This document shows, piece by piece, positions 25,957 through 34,065 of a stretch of 64,000 nt of DNA (position 1 is the stretch's first letter; the number at the start of each line of letters is the position of its first letter). The notes below the pieces were generated by a model. The model did not search any database. It was given only the letters and a program-made list of their open reading frames with translations, and was not told the DNA's origin. The DNA comes from CAYRJD01 sp965247395 (lineage in GTDB: Bacteria > Actinomycetota > Acidimicrobiia > Acidimicrobiales > Poriferisodalaceae): NCBI GenBank assembly GCA_965247395.1, contig OZ252012.1, positions 1,116,001 through 1,180,000 on the forward strand. Direction: 5' to 3'. Position numbers and translations under genes: made by a program.

Positions 25957-26529
25957 CTAGTGATCGTGGGTGCTTTTGTCGTAGTTCTTGTTGCTGGGCT
26001 TGGTGTGGTTGCTGGCTGTGTCGTTAGTAACTGCATCGTCAATGAACTGGCCGAGCATGCGAACAACCATTGCCGAGGCCGCTCTAACGCCCGCATCCAG
26101 GTACACCGCAGCAATGATGGCTTCAAGTGCGTCTCCCAGCAGACGGGGGTTGTTGCGACCGCCACCACGGTCTTCACCTCTGCCCAGCTTCAGTAGCGAT
26201 CCTACGCCATAGCGTTCGGCTACAGCGGCCAATTTGGAACCGCGAACGGCCTGCGATCGCACGTCGGACATGGTGCCTTCGCTGAGCTTTGGGTATTTGC
26301 GATAGATGTGCTCTAGCACGCACATTGAGAGCACTGCGTCGCCCAGCAGCTCTAGGCGTTCGTTTGAGGCGGGAGTGCTGGTGCCGGTGTGCCGGTTAGC
26401 AGGGTTGTTGGCAGGTTTGACAGGTTTGCTGGAAGACCCGGCAGACTCGGCGGAGCTGGTGGAGGGCCCAGTGGAGCTGCGTGTGTTTTCAAACGCCCAG
26501 CTGCGGTGAGTCAGAGCCAGATCAAGCAA
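25957..26529 (-). CDS. rnc: Ribonuclease III catalytic domain without dsRNA-binding domain
   Basis: The RNase III domain is recognisable: LALTHRSW, the signature NERLELLGDAVLSMCVLEHIY, LSEGTMSDVRSQAV and LLGDALEAIIAAVYLDAG, with the metal-binding Glu/Asp residues present. Three oddities occur. About 40 Ser/Pro/Asn-rich residues separate LTHRS from the signature. The protein stops after the catalytic domain with a short polar tail, nine bases before mutM, so there is no room for the usual C-terminal dsRBD. Finally, conserved N-terminal sequence (KQLIGEFQKAIGHHFDSPALL) lies in frame upstream of the only canonical start, TTG 26529, with no ATG, GTG or TTG before it back to a stop near 26746. A CTG or ATT start around 26590-26660 is possible. 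Confidence 0.82.
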   Translation of the reverse strand: MLDLALTHRSWAFENTRSSTGPSTSSAESAGSSSKPVKPANNPANRHTGTSTPASNERLELLGDAVLSMCVLEHIYRKYPKLSEGTMSDVRSQAVRGSKLAAVAERYGVGSLLKLGRGEDRGGGRNNPRLLGDALEAIIAAVYLDAGVRAASAMVVRMLGQFIDDAVTNDTASNHTKPSNKNYDKSTHDH

Positions 26530-26737
26530 TGCTGGGCTATCGAAATGGTGCCCGATGGCTTTTTGAAACTCGCCTATCAGCTGCTTTTGACTGGGTTTGT
26601 TTTGGCTGGGCTTGCCAGCACCGTTGGGCCTGTTAGCACTAGCAGGTTTTCCGGCAGCGGTGGCTTTCGCAGTCAGAATCTTTACCGCTGTGCTACTTAG
26701 CTGACGAGTTGGCTGACGAGCGAGACACGGGGTTTGC

Positions 26738-27034
26738 CTAGGAGCTCAACTCAGCAAGTCGCTGAACGACATAGTCAACGGCATCGCGCACTGTCTTTAG
26801 GTCTTCCAGGTCTTCGTCTTCGATGCGAAAATCTTGGCCGCGTTCGGATAGTTCTTCTTCGATGCCTTCGACCAGTTCGATCAGCGCCAAAGAGTCGGCA
26901 CCGAGATCTTCAACAAATGAAGATGACTCAAAAATCTTGGCCGTGTCATCTAACTCAAGAATGTCGGCTAACTGCTCACGAATTATCTGCAGAACTTCGT
27001 TGCGGTCAACTTTTGCGGGATTATCGGCGGACAA
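26738..27034 (-). CDS. acpP: Acyl carrier protein
   Basis: ACP carries acyl intermediates on a phosphopantetheine arm for fatty-acid synthesis. The 98-residue acidic product has the attachment motif GADSLALIELVEGIEEE with the modified Ser near residue 48, and family-like helices around it. The N-terminus is about 15 residues longer than in E. coli. The start is a TTG with GGAGG four bases upstream. It sits between plsX and rnc, the common order. Confidence 0.93.
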   Translation of the reverse strand: MSADNPAKVDRNEVLQIIREQLADILELDDTAKIFESSSFVEDLGADSLALIELVEGIEEELSERGQDFRIEDEDLEDLKTVRDAVDYVVQRLAELSS

Positions 27035-27154
27035 TCTGCCTCCTATTGGTTCTTATTGCTCTGGTTATTTTGCTCATGTCTGGTCAGTCTGACTGTGTCT
27101 GTTGCGATGTCTGTTGCGACTGAATGTGTGCCTGTCTGGTCTAGACAGGTGATA

Positions 27155-28222
27155 TTAGCCGTCAGCATTCCCATTACTAGTGGCGTTAGTGGTGCCTATT
27201 CCTTGCACGCTGTCAGCTAGCTCGTCTAGCAGGCCAGCTTCGGCCATGGCGTAGCCACTTTTTGCGGCGTTGCAGATGGCTAACGGGCTAGAAGAACCAT
27301 GGCTGATAATGCAGACACCGCGCACTCCTAAGAGCATCGCTCCCCCAACTTGCTCGGGCCTTAATTGTTGTGCCAGAGGTGCCAGCAATTCCAGTGCGGC
27401 GGGACCGATCTCGGTGTTTTCTCCTAAACGATTCATTATCAGCTTGGTGAAAAATCCTGCCGAACCTTCAAGCACCTTTAGCACCACATTTCCGGTGAAG
27501 CCGTCGGTGACTATCACGTCGGCTACTCCGTCAAGCAGGTCGTGCCCTTCGATGTTGCCGATGAAGTTGAGCTTTTTGTCGTCGGCCAACAACTTGTGGG
27601 TGGCCTTTATCAGGCTGCTTCCCTTTGCGGGTTCTTCGCCTATCGACATCAAGCCGACCTTGGGGTCTTTGGTGCCATAGCGCAAATTGAAAAACGTCGA
27701 ACCCATGCGAGCGAACTGATGCAGCCAGGCGGGCTGACAATCTGCCATCGCTCCAGAGTCGAGCAGCACAACTGGCAGGCGGTCTGGAATGGGTAACGGG
27801 GTGGCGATGGCAGGACGGGCAACGCCACGCAACCGACGCAGCGATAGGAGCGCGCCAGCTGCTACTGCCCCGGTGTTGCCAGCGCTGATAATGGCCGATG
27901 CGGTTTTTTCGCGCACCGCTGCGATGGAACGCATGAGTGAGGAAGCTTTTTTATTGCGGGCGGCTCTGGCCGGATCGTCGGTCATTTCGATGACGTCCGG
28001 TGCTTCTATGATGTCGATTAGGTCGCTGGCGTTGCTGGTTCCACCATTTGCGCTGGCTTCGCTGGCGAGGTTGACCAGCATTGGTTCTAAGACTTCAGAG
28101 CGTCCGTACATCCTTACGCGAATGCCTTCGGCCGCCGCTAGCAAAGCTCCTTCAACTACGATTTTGGGCGCGTAGTCACCGCCCATTGCATCTAGCGCAA
28201 CGGGTAGAGCGCTAGCGGTCAT
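27155..28222 (-). CDS. plsX: Phosphate acyltransferase PlsX
   Basis: PlsX converts acyl-ACP to acyl-phosphate for PlsY-dependent phosphatidate synthesis. Conserved parts are VALDAMGGDYAPKIVVEGA, AGNTGAVAAGALLSLRRLRGVARPAIATPLP (split here by name only), NIEGHDLLDGVADVIVTDGFTGNVVLK and RPEQVGGAMLLGVRGVCIISHGSS. The 355-residue length is normal, with a short Asn/Gly tail. It shares a unit with rpmF upstream and acpP downstream, linking ribosome and membrane-lipid supply. Confidence 0.95.
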   Translation of the reverse strand: MTASALPVALDAMGGDYAPKIVVEGALLAAAEGIRVRMYGRSEVLEPMLVNLASEASANGGTSNASDLIDIIEAPDVIEMTDDPARAARNKKASSLMRSIAAVREKTASAIISAGNTGAVAAGALLSLRRLRGVARPAIATPLPIPDRLPVVLLDSGAMADCQPAWLHQFARMGSTFFNLRYGTKDPKVGLMSIGEEPAKGSSLIKATHKLLADDKKLNFIGNIEGHDLLDGVADVIVTDGFTGNVVLKVLEGSAGFFTKLIMNRLGENTEIGPAALELLAPLAQQLRPEQVGGAMLLGVRGVCIISHGSSSPLAICNAAKSGYAMAEAGLLDELADSVQGIGTTNATSNGNADG

Positions 28223-28286
28223 AGATGAGGTGTGTGAGGGGTCAGAACAGGTAGCTCAAACGGCGATTACTGAACAGCGAAACCGC

Positions 28287-28466
28287 TCAGGAAACCTCTA
28301 TTGCCTGGCGCCCTGCGTACCAACCGCAGTTGCCGCAGACGCGGTGTGGCAGCTTGGCAGAACCGCAACGCGAACAGACGCTGCGCGGAGCGGGTTCAAG
28401 TCGCCAGTTTGAAGCGCGTCGCGAACGCGTTTTGGCCTTTGAAGTCTTCTTCTTAGGTACGGCCAT
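28287..28466 (-). CDS. rpmF: 50S ribosomal protein bL32
   Basis: A 59-residue protein from ATG 28466 to TGA 28287. It begins MAVPKKKTSKAKTRSRRA, the canonical bL32 start, followed by a zinc ribbon with CSRCG and CGNCGWY. All four cysteines are kept, so it is the zinc-binding form. It lies between DUF177 and plsX, exactly where bacteria place rpmF. Confidence 0.94.
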   Translation of the reverse strand: MAVPKKKTSKAKTRSRRASNWRLEPAPRSVCSRCGSAKLPHRVCGNCGWYAGRQAIEVS

Positions 28467-28496
28467 CGCAATGATGTTAGCGACGACCGGGGGCGG

Positions 28497-29228
28497 TCAG
28501 GTTTGGCTTGGGTGATCTGGGTTAGCTGTGCCTGAATCTGCAGGGCCGGATGAACTGTCTGTGCCAGTGCCCGTGTTTGTGTTCGTGTCTGTGCCTGTGT
28601 TCGTGTCTGTGCGCAGCACGTCAAGTGCTGCCCAGCGCGGGTCGCGCTTTGTTTGCTCGCTTTGCCTGTCTTGCTCGCCTCCTTCTTCGGTGGCTTTACC
28701 TCTCGGGTTTGGGTCTCTCGTGGCTTGGCTGGGCTGCGTTGGGTCTAGCTGGGCTGAGTCAGCCTGAGCTGGATCTAGCTGAGTTTGTAACTCTGCTGGC
28801 AAGTTGGGGCAAGGCGCAGGATTTGGGCACGGCACTGCATGAACGGGCAACTCCAGCAAGATCGCCTCGCGCACCATCGACGTTAGATCAACGTGCTCCG
28901 GCTCTAGCGGGTAGTGCTCACCTTCGATTGGAGCCGTTGAAAATAGCTCGCGCACAGTTATGTCAATTTGTCCGTCTACCGGGATCATGCAACGAGAGCA
29001 AGGGCCTTGCCAGTGCGCCTGGATACTTCCGCTCACGAGAACGCCTTCGGTGGTGCCAGCCATAGTGACGTCTATGGAAATGTCACGCTCGGGCGAAACG
29101 GTGACACCAGACAACGTGACACCTACCTGGACTGGGTCTACTTGGCTGGCTGGATCTGCTGACTGCTCAGGCACCGCCAACGCGTCAGCCATAACTTCGG
29201 CCACCCAACGCAAGCGGGACGAACCCAC
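28497..29228 (-). CDS. YceD/DUF177-family protein
   Basis: YceD proteins are encoded before rpmF and are implicated in large-subunit rRNA accumulation. The conserved CxxC segment HWQGPCSRCMIPVDGQI, VRELFS, DLTSMVREAILLELPVHAVP and C-terminal DPRWAALDVLR are all present. Between the last two lie inserted Gln/Asp/Glu-rich sequence, and after them a Thr/Asn/Gly repeat tail (TDTNTGTDTNTN) encoded by a 6-base repeat near 28555-28610. GTG 29228 is the first canonical start, but in-frame sequence upstream (KKNPLKVPLAQV) resembles the usual family N-terminus, so translation may begin at a CTG nearer 29267. Confidence 0.85.
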   Translation of the reverse strand: MGSSRLRWVAEVMADALAVPEQSADPASQVDPVQVGVTLSGVTVSPERDISIDVTMAGTTEGVLVSGSIQAHWQGPCSRCMIPVDGQIDITVRELFSTAPIEGEHYPLEPEHVDLTSMVREAILLELPVHAVPCPNPAPCPNLPAELQTQLDPAQADSAQLDPTQPSQATRDPNPRGKATEEGGEQDRQSEQTKRDPRWAALDVLRTDTNTGTDTNTNTGTGTDSSSGPADSGTANPDHPSQT

Positions 29229-29282
29229 CTGTGCGAGGGGAACTTTTAGTGGGTTTTTCTTACCCGCCAGTTTGAACCTTTT

Positions 29283-30383
29283 TCAGACTTTTTCCTGGTC
29301 AAACAGCAGCGGACGCGCAGGTGTCGCTGCGGCAGACACAGAGGCTGCTTCGGCAGTGGTAGGCACGAGTGCGTTTGGCGCACCCATATGCGGGTGTCGC
29401 ATTGTCTGCTCTTGCTCTTCGCGCATCTGTGCCTGGCCGGTCATGTGTTGCGCTAGGCCAGGTTGACCCGACTGGGCTGGCTGCGCTGTCTGCGCAATCC
29501 CGTTCGGATCAGGCCAGTTTGGATCAGGATTTGATGATGCGCCAGTCGCATGAAGCTTGAGAAGTGCCTGCTGCACGCGCTCATGTGTCTGCGACAGGTC
29601 GTGTGCGATTTTTTGTAAGCGGCGTTCGCAATAGTCATCAATCTCATGCCTGCGTGTGCGCGCTTGCGCTTCGGCGTCGTCAATCAACTGGCGAGCACGG
29701 CGCTCGGCGGTGCGTACTACTTCGGTGCGCTGCACCATTTGCGCTACCCGTGCGCGAGCCTCATCTATTAGCAGGCTTGCGTCGGTTGTCGCCTTCTTGA
29801 GAATCTCTTCACGCTCGCGCAAAATCCAGCGGGCTTGTTGTAGCTCTCCTGGGACTGCATCTACAACAGCGTCCAGCAAGGCCAGCATCTCTTCACGATT
29901 CACCATGATCGACGCAGAGAGCGGCATGGGTCGTGCATCTTCAATACGGCCAATGACTTCTTGGAGAAGCCCGGCGACGCCTAAGTTGGAGTCTGGCCGC
30001 GGTGCTCGGGCGGTTTCAAAGCCGGGGGTGGCAACGGCGGAAGGCGCACCGGAAACACCAGGAGCAAGGCTTACATGCGATAAGCCGGGTTGCTGGCCTA
30101 TCTGAGCCGTGGGTTGCGGTGGGTTTTGGGCTGGCGGCGCTTGGGTTGGTGCCGCGGCGGCAGGTGCTTGGCTAGCTGGCGGCGCTAGACCTGGTTGACC
30201 TAAACCGGCTCGGGGCGACATTTGTTGTGGCGAGCGACGTTGTCTTTTTCGCTCTATCAGTCGGCCGCTCTGGGCAGGTGGTGTTGCTAAGCCGGGTTCA
30301 GGCGCGGGGGGTTGCTCAGGTGCGTTATTCACTTGGGCACACCCTTTCTGTGCTTCAAGAGGATTCGGAGGCGTGATGCTCAA
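29283..30383 (-). CDS. SepIVA/DivIVA-like coiled-coil protein
   Basis: The first 140 residues are Pro/Ala/Gln-rich and disordered. A helical region from about residue 140 to 285 is rich in Glu, Arg, Ala and Leu with ILREREEILKKATTDASLLIDEARARV and RRARQLIDDAEAQARTRRHEIDDYCERRL, typical of DivIVA or ATP-synthase-b-like coiled coils. A second disordered tail follows. The position between coaD and DUF177 matches that of mycobacterial SepIVA, a septation factor. A role in division or envelope growth is inferred from synteny and coiled-coil type, not from a diagnostic motif. Confidence 0.65.
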   Translation of the reverse strand: MSITPPNPLEAQKGCAQVNNAPEQPPAPEPGLATPPAQSGRLIERKRQRRSPQQMSPRAGLGQPGLAPPASQAPAAAAPTQAPPAQNPPQPTAQIGQQPGLSHVSLAPGVSGAPSAVATPGFETARAPRPDSNLGVAGLLQEVIGRIEDARPMPLSASIMVNREEMLALLDAVVDAVPGELQQARWILREREEILKKATTDASLLIDEARARVAQMVQRTEVVRTAERRARQLIDDAEAQARTRRHEIDDYCERRLQKIAHDLSQTHERVQQALLKLHATGASSNPDPNWPDPNGIAQTAQPAQSGQPGLAQHMTGQAQMREEQEQTMRHPHMGAPNALVPTTAEAASVSAAATPARPLLFDQEKV

Positions 30384-30551
30384 AGGCCTGAACTAAAGAA
30401 CTAGTTCGTTCAGTATCGCACGCCGTAAACACGTAGGCGGGGATAGGCAAGCCGATAAAGAGCTTGCCTGAGGCGGGCAAACTGCCGCTTTTCGCAGTGC
30501 TCTCCACCATGTTCTTCACCAAGCTTTTCGCCATGTGCTTAAGAGCTTTTC

Positions 30552-31175
30552 TCAGGTGCTTTCCGTAATGCTAAAAGAGCCTTTCGGAGTGCTTTCCGCA
30601 GTGCTCTCCACCGTACTTTCCACCGTACTTTCCACCATACTTTCCACCGTACTTTCCACCATGCTCTCCACCAAGCGCTTAAGACGCTCTGCAACCGGTG
30701 CGGGGACAAGGTGAGAACAGTCACCGCCTTTCGACGTTATTTCGCGAATGAAGTTTGAGGCTATGAAGCCTTCGGTCGGACTGCATGGGACAAAAATCGT
30801 CGGGATGCCGCTGACCGACTGGTTCATGTGAGCCATTTGCATCTCAAGATCAAAATCGATCGCACTGCGCAGACCCTTCACGATGACATCCGCTCCGACT
30901 TGGGCGGCGACGTTGATCACCAGGTCGGTGGAATCGACGATACTTACTTGCGGGTTTACTTGCGGTAGAAGTTCGAACGACTCTTTGATCATGGACAAGC
31001 GGTCGGCTTGGCTAAACATTTGCTGCGCCTTAGCAGGGTTACGCATGGCAGCTACCACAACGTTGTCGAACAGCTTGCAGGCCTTTGTAATGACGTCGAC
31101 GTGACCGTTGTGTAGAGGGTCGAAAGAACCCGGGTACATCGCAGTAAGCGAAACTGACTTATTGGGTTGGCTCAC
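30552..31175 (-). CDS. coaD: Phosphopantetheine adenylyltransferase with tandem-repeat tail
   Basis: CoaD makes dephospho-CoA from phosphopantetheine and ATP. The nucleotidyltransferase core has YPGSFDPLHNGHVDVI, KGLRSAIDFDLEMQMAHMN and SNFIREITSKGGD. After the family end (PVAERLKR) a 35-40 residue tail is built of VEST/VESM units followed by a Ser/Thr end, encoded by seven 12-base tandem repeats. The normal length is about 160 residues. I use GTG 31175 (207 residues), which overlaps the rsmD stop by 17 bases; ATG 31139 just before YPGSFDP is an alternative. Confidence 0.9.
   Translation of the reverse strand: MSQPNKSVSLTAMYPGSFDPLHNGHVDVITKACKLFDNVVVAAMRNPAKAQQMFSQADRLSMIKESFELLPQVNPQVSIVDSTDLVINVAAQVGADVIVKGLRSAIDFDLEMQMAHMNQSVSGIPTIFVPCSPTEGFIASNFIREITSKGGDCSHLVPAPVAERLKRLVESMVESTVESMVESTVESTVESTAESTPKGSFSITEST
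30593..30676. repeat. 12-base tandem repeat array in coaD 3' end
   Basis: Seven 12-base units of the type T(T/C)TCCACC(G/A)T(A/G)C run head to tail. More degenerate copies continue past the stop codon (about 30500-30560). The minus strand reads GTGGAAAGTACG-like codons giving Val-Glu-Ser-Thr/Met. Unit sequence matches the smc array but in another frame. Confidence 0.88.
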
Positions 31176-31803
31176 TGGGCTGACGGTAGCGCAGGTGATC
31201 AATGTCATGGCGAACAAGGATGGAGATGTGTGCGCGCCCGTAGCGGCGAGTGCGGTATTGCTCCCAGCCGGAGTCGGCCGGCACCTCGATGGTGTGCTCG
31301 GCTTCCGCTATCAACACGCTGGGCGTTAGCTCTAGGACAGACCGCCAGGGGTCGGTGCTGTAGGGCGGGTCAATCAGCAACAGGTCGACAACAGACGCTG
31401 GCTCTGGCTGCGACGAGACTGATTGCTCTGGGCAAGGCTGCTTCGCGCTAGACGGAGCGATCGTCAATCCGGGCAACGCTTGCAACGTCACTAGCGCGTC
31501 AGCGCACACGATGCGATACGAATCCGGAGCGGCCTCAAAGGTCTCAAGGGTTTGTTGTACGGAGTCGCAGGCCGCGGTGCTCTTGTCAACAAAAGTGACG
31601 TGGGCTGCTCCGCGTGAAAGCGCTTCAATGCCGAGAGCACCAGAGCCGCAATATGCATCAACCACGATGGCGTCTTGCGGCAGACCAATACCGAAGGCCA
31701 TATTGAAAATCGCCTCACGGGTGCGGTCGGAGGTTGGTCGCAGCTCGGGCTCGGCTGGAACCTGGATACGTCGGTGTCGCCAGACGCCGCCAACTACTCG
31801 CAC
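31159..31803 (-). CDS. rsmD: 16S rRNA (guanine-966-N2)-methyltransferase RsmD
   Basis: RsmD methylates G966 of 16S rRNA. The Rossmann methyltransferase shows RPTSDRTREAIFN, VVDAYCGSGALGIEALSRGA (SAM-binding motif I) and the catalytic LLLIDPPYS. A short Ser/Gln/Pro insertion precedes the DPPY strand. 214 residues is close to family length. It lies between recG and coaD, the conserved actinobacterial order. Confidence 0.94.
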   Translation of the reverse strand: MRVVGGVWRHRRIQVPAEPELRPTSDRTREAIFNMAFGIGLPQDAIVVDAYCGSGALGIEALSRGAAHVTFVDKSTAACDSVQQTLETFEAAPDSYRIVCADALVTLQALPGLTIAPSSAKQPCPEQSVSSQPEPASVVDLLLIDPPYSTDPWRSVLELTPSVLIAEAEHTIEVPADSGWEQYRTRRYGRAHISILVRHDIDHLRYRQPSEPTQ

Positions 31804-31809
31804 GACCGT

Positions 31810-34065
31810 CTAACCACGTTTCAAGAAGGCTGCGGCAAGCCCTTCGCGGCGCTTGACGAACCAGTCGATCTCGTCTGCGTAGCCAGCCAGGTGTGACTGT
31901 GTTGCAAGATCGTCGGCATTTTGCAGCAAGCCCTCGGCTGCTTTGCGCGCAGAGAAAACCCATTCACGGTCGCGCACCAGCGAAGCCAGCTTTAGGTCGC
32001 TGCGGCCGGATTGTGATTCATCAAACAACGTGCCCTCCCCGCGTAGCTTTAGATCTTCTTCGGCCAGCTCGAACCCATCGGTGGTAGCTACCAGTGCCGC
32101 TAGGCGCCGCTCAGCGATCTCGTTTATTTCTTCCTCAACTACTAGATAGCAGTGGGAGGCGTGTATTCCTCGACCAACTCGCCCGCGTAGCTGATGTAGC
32201 TGCGCCATTCCAAATCGATCTGCGGACAAGATCACCATGACGGTGGCGTTTGGCACGTCCACGCCCACCTCGATCACGGTGGTAGAGACCAGCACATCCA
32301 CGTTGCCGCGATGAAACGCATTCATGACCTTTTCTTTGGCGGTTGCGTGCATGCGGCCGTGCAGCAGCTCCACCCTTAGACCGGCCAGTTCGCTCTCGAA
32401 AAGTTCGGCGTAGGTGGATTCGGCTGAACTGGCCTGGATGGCTTCGCTGTCTTCAATCAACGGGCACACCACAAACACTTGCTGGCCTTGGGTCACTTGC
32501 TCGCGCACCTGCGACCACATCAACTCTTGGTCAAGTCCTCCACTTATTTGTTGCGTTTGGATTGGTGTGCGCCCGGGTGGCATCTCATCTAGCACGGAGA
32601 GATCTAGGTCGCCATAGACGGTCATGGCTGCGGTGCGGGGAATAGGCGTTGCGGTCATTACCAACATGTGCGGAATGCGATCATCGGTGCGGCCAGATTC
32701 ACGCAACCGCGCGCGCTGCTCGACTCCGAAGCGATGCTGTTCGTCCACCACCACCGCACTCAGATCATGAAATTCGACCGCATCTTGGATGAGGGCATGC
32801 GTGCCCACCACTATGTCAACGGTGCCGCGCCGAAGCTGGGCTCGGGTGGCGCTGTGAGCTTTAGACGTCAACGACCCAACCAGCAGACTGACCTTGACGG
32901 GACGCTTGGACTGCAGTGTGCTTGCATCCTCTACCTCGAGTCCTTTGAACAGTTCACGCAGATTGAGAAGATGCTGCTCGGCCAAGACTTCGGTCGGCAC
33001 CATTAGTGCGCCCTGGTGACCTTCGGCAACCGCCGCTAGCAATACACGTGCCGCCACCAGGGTTTTGCCTGAGCCCACGTCGCCTTGCAGCAATCGGTGC
33101 ATGGGACGAGCCAAGGACATGTCGGCTTCGATTTCGGTGATGGCGCGGTTTTGCGCGTCGGTGAGTTGGAACGGAAGCGAATGTGTGAACCGGTTCCAGA
33201 GCGTGGTAGCGAGGTTGGTGGTGTTTGCAGCTAGTGGGTCTGCAACTAGTGGGCCCTCAGTGTTTGAGTTGAGTAGCTTGTGCTGGATCCCAAGCTCGTT
33301 TTCTTCGCGCATAAGTCGCTCATGTCGCAGCATCATCTGCACGCGCATTAGTTCGTCAAACACCAGGCGCGCACGCGCAGGCTGGATCTGGTCGTAGGTG
33401 GCTGGATTGTGAAACTGCTTTAGCGCTGTGTGGCGATCTAGCAAATTCAATCTTGTTCGTACCTTCGGCGGTAGCGGGTCTGCGATGCCGCGCGGTTCGC
33501 ATCGTCGTAAGGCATCAGCAACCCAGTTGGAAAACTCCCAAGTCATCAGACGCGCTTTAGGAGATTGCGAGTAGATCGGTGCCATCACGCCGGTGGCGTC
33601 GCCGATGAGGTCAACCACTGGGTTACTCATCTGGATGTCATTGCGGTAGACGTCAACCTTGCCGAACATGGCAATTCGCTGGCCGGTCGAGAGCTGCGAC
33701 TCACGCCAGGGCTGGTTGAAAAATGTTGCACCCATCGTGCCGGTGCCGTCGTCTAGCAATGCCTGCACTAAAATCCGGCGACCGCCTGGGCCAAAGCGGC
33801 GAGACTGGACGCGAGTGATCTCGCCGGTCACGGTTATTTCGTCGTCGATCGTTGCATCGCCGATTTTCACTAGCCGAGTGCGATCAACGTGGCGAGTCGG
33901 GTAATGCGTGAGTAGGTCGAAAACCGACTTGATGCCGATACTGGCTAAGGCATCGCCACGACGAGAACCCACGCCCTTTATGCGCTGGACTTTGATTTCG
34001 TCAAGCTCACGCAGAGTTAGAGGGGATTGGACTGGCTGTTCAGGCTCAGCTGAGAGGTCATTCAA
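31810..34065 (-). CDS. recG: ATP-dependent DNA helicase RecG
   Basis: RecG reverses stalled forks and migrates branched DNA. The wedge domain with OB fold occupies about residues 1-180 (LLTHYPTRHVDRTR, GTMGATFFNQPW). Helicase domain 1 has LLQGDVGSGKTLVA (Walker A), GTHALIQDAV, DEQHRFGVEQR and TATPIPRTAA. Domain 2 has LLHGRMHATAKEKVM, STTVIEVGVDVPNAT and QLRGRVGRG. 751 residues is slightly long, with an Asn/Thr/Ala insert near the start of helicase domain 1. Its start overlaps the fakA-like stop by eight bases. Confidence 0.96.
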   Translation of the reverse strand: MNDLSAEPEQPVQSPLTLRELDEIKVQRIKGVGSRRGDALASIGIKSVFDLLTHYPTRHVDRTRLVKIGDATIDDEITVTGEITRVQSRRFGPGGRRILVQALLDDGTGTMGATFFNQPWRESQLSTGQRIAMFGKVDVYRNDIQMSNPVVDLIGDATGVMAPIYSQSPKARLMTWEFSNWVADALRRCEPRGIADPLPPKVRTRLNLLDRHTALKQFHNPATYDQIQPARARLVFDELMRVQMMLRHERLMREENELGIQHKLLNSNTEGPLVADPLAANTTNLATTLWNRFTHSLPFQLTDAQNRAITEIEADMSLARPMHRLLQGDVGSGKTLVAARVLLAAVAEGHQGALMVPTEVLAEQHLLNLRELFKGLEVEDASTLQSKRPVKVSLLVGSLTSKAHSATRAQLRRGTVDIVVGTHALIQDAVEFHDLSAVVVDEQHRFGVEQRARLRESGRTDDRIPHMLVMTATPIPRTAAMTVYGDLDLSVLDEMPPGRTPIQTQQISGGLDQELMWSQVREQVTQGQQVFVVCPLIEDSEAIQASSAESTYAELFESELAGLRVELLHGRMHATAKEKVMNAFHRGNVDVLVSTTVIEVGVDVPNATVMVILSADRFGMAQLHQLRGRVGRGIHASHCYLVVEEEINEIAERRLAALVATTDGFELAEEDLKLRGEGTLFDESQSGRSDLKLASLVRDREWVFSARKAAEGLLQNADDLATQSHLAGYADEIDWFVKRREGLAAAFLKRG

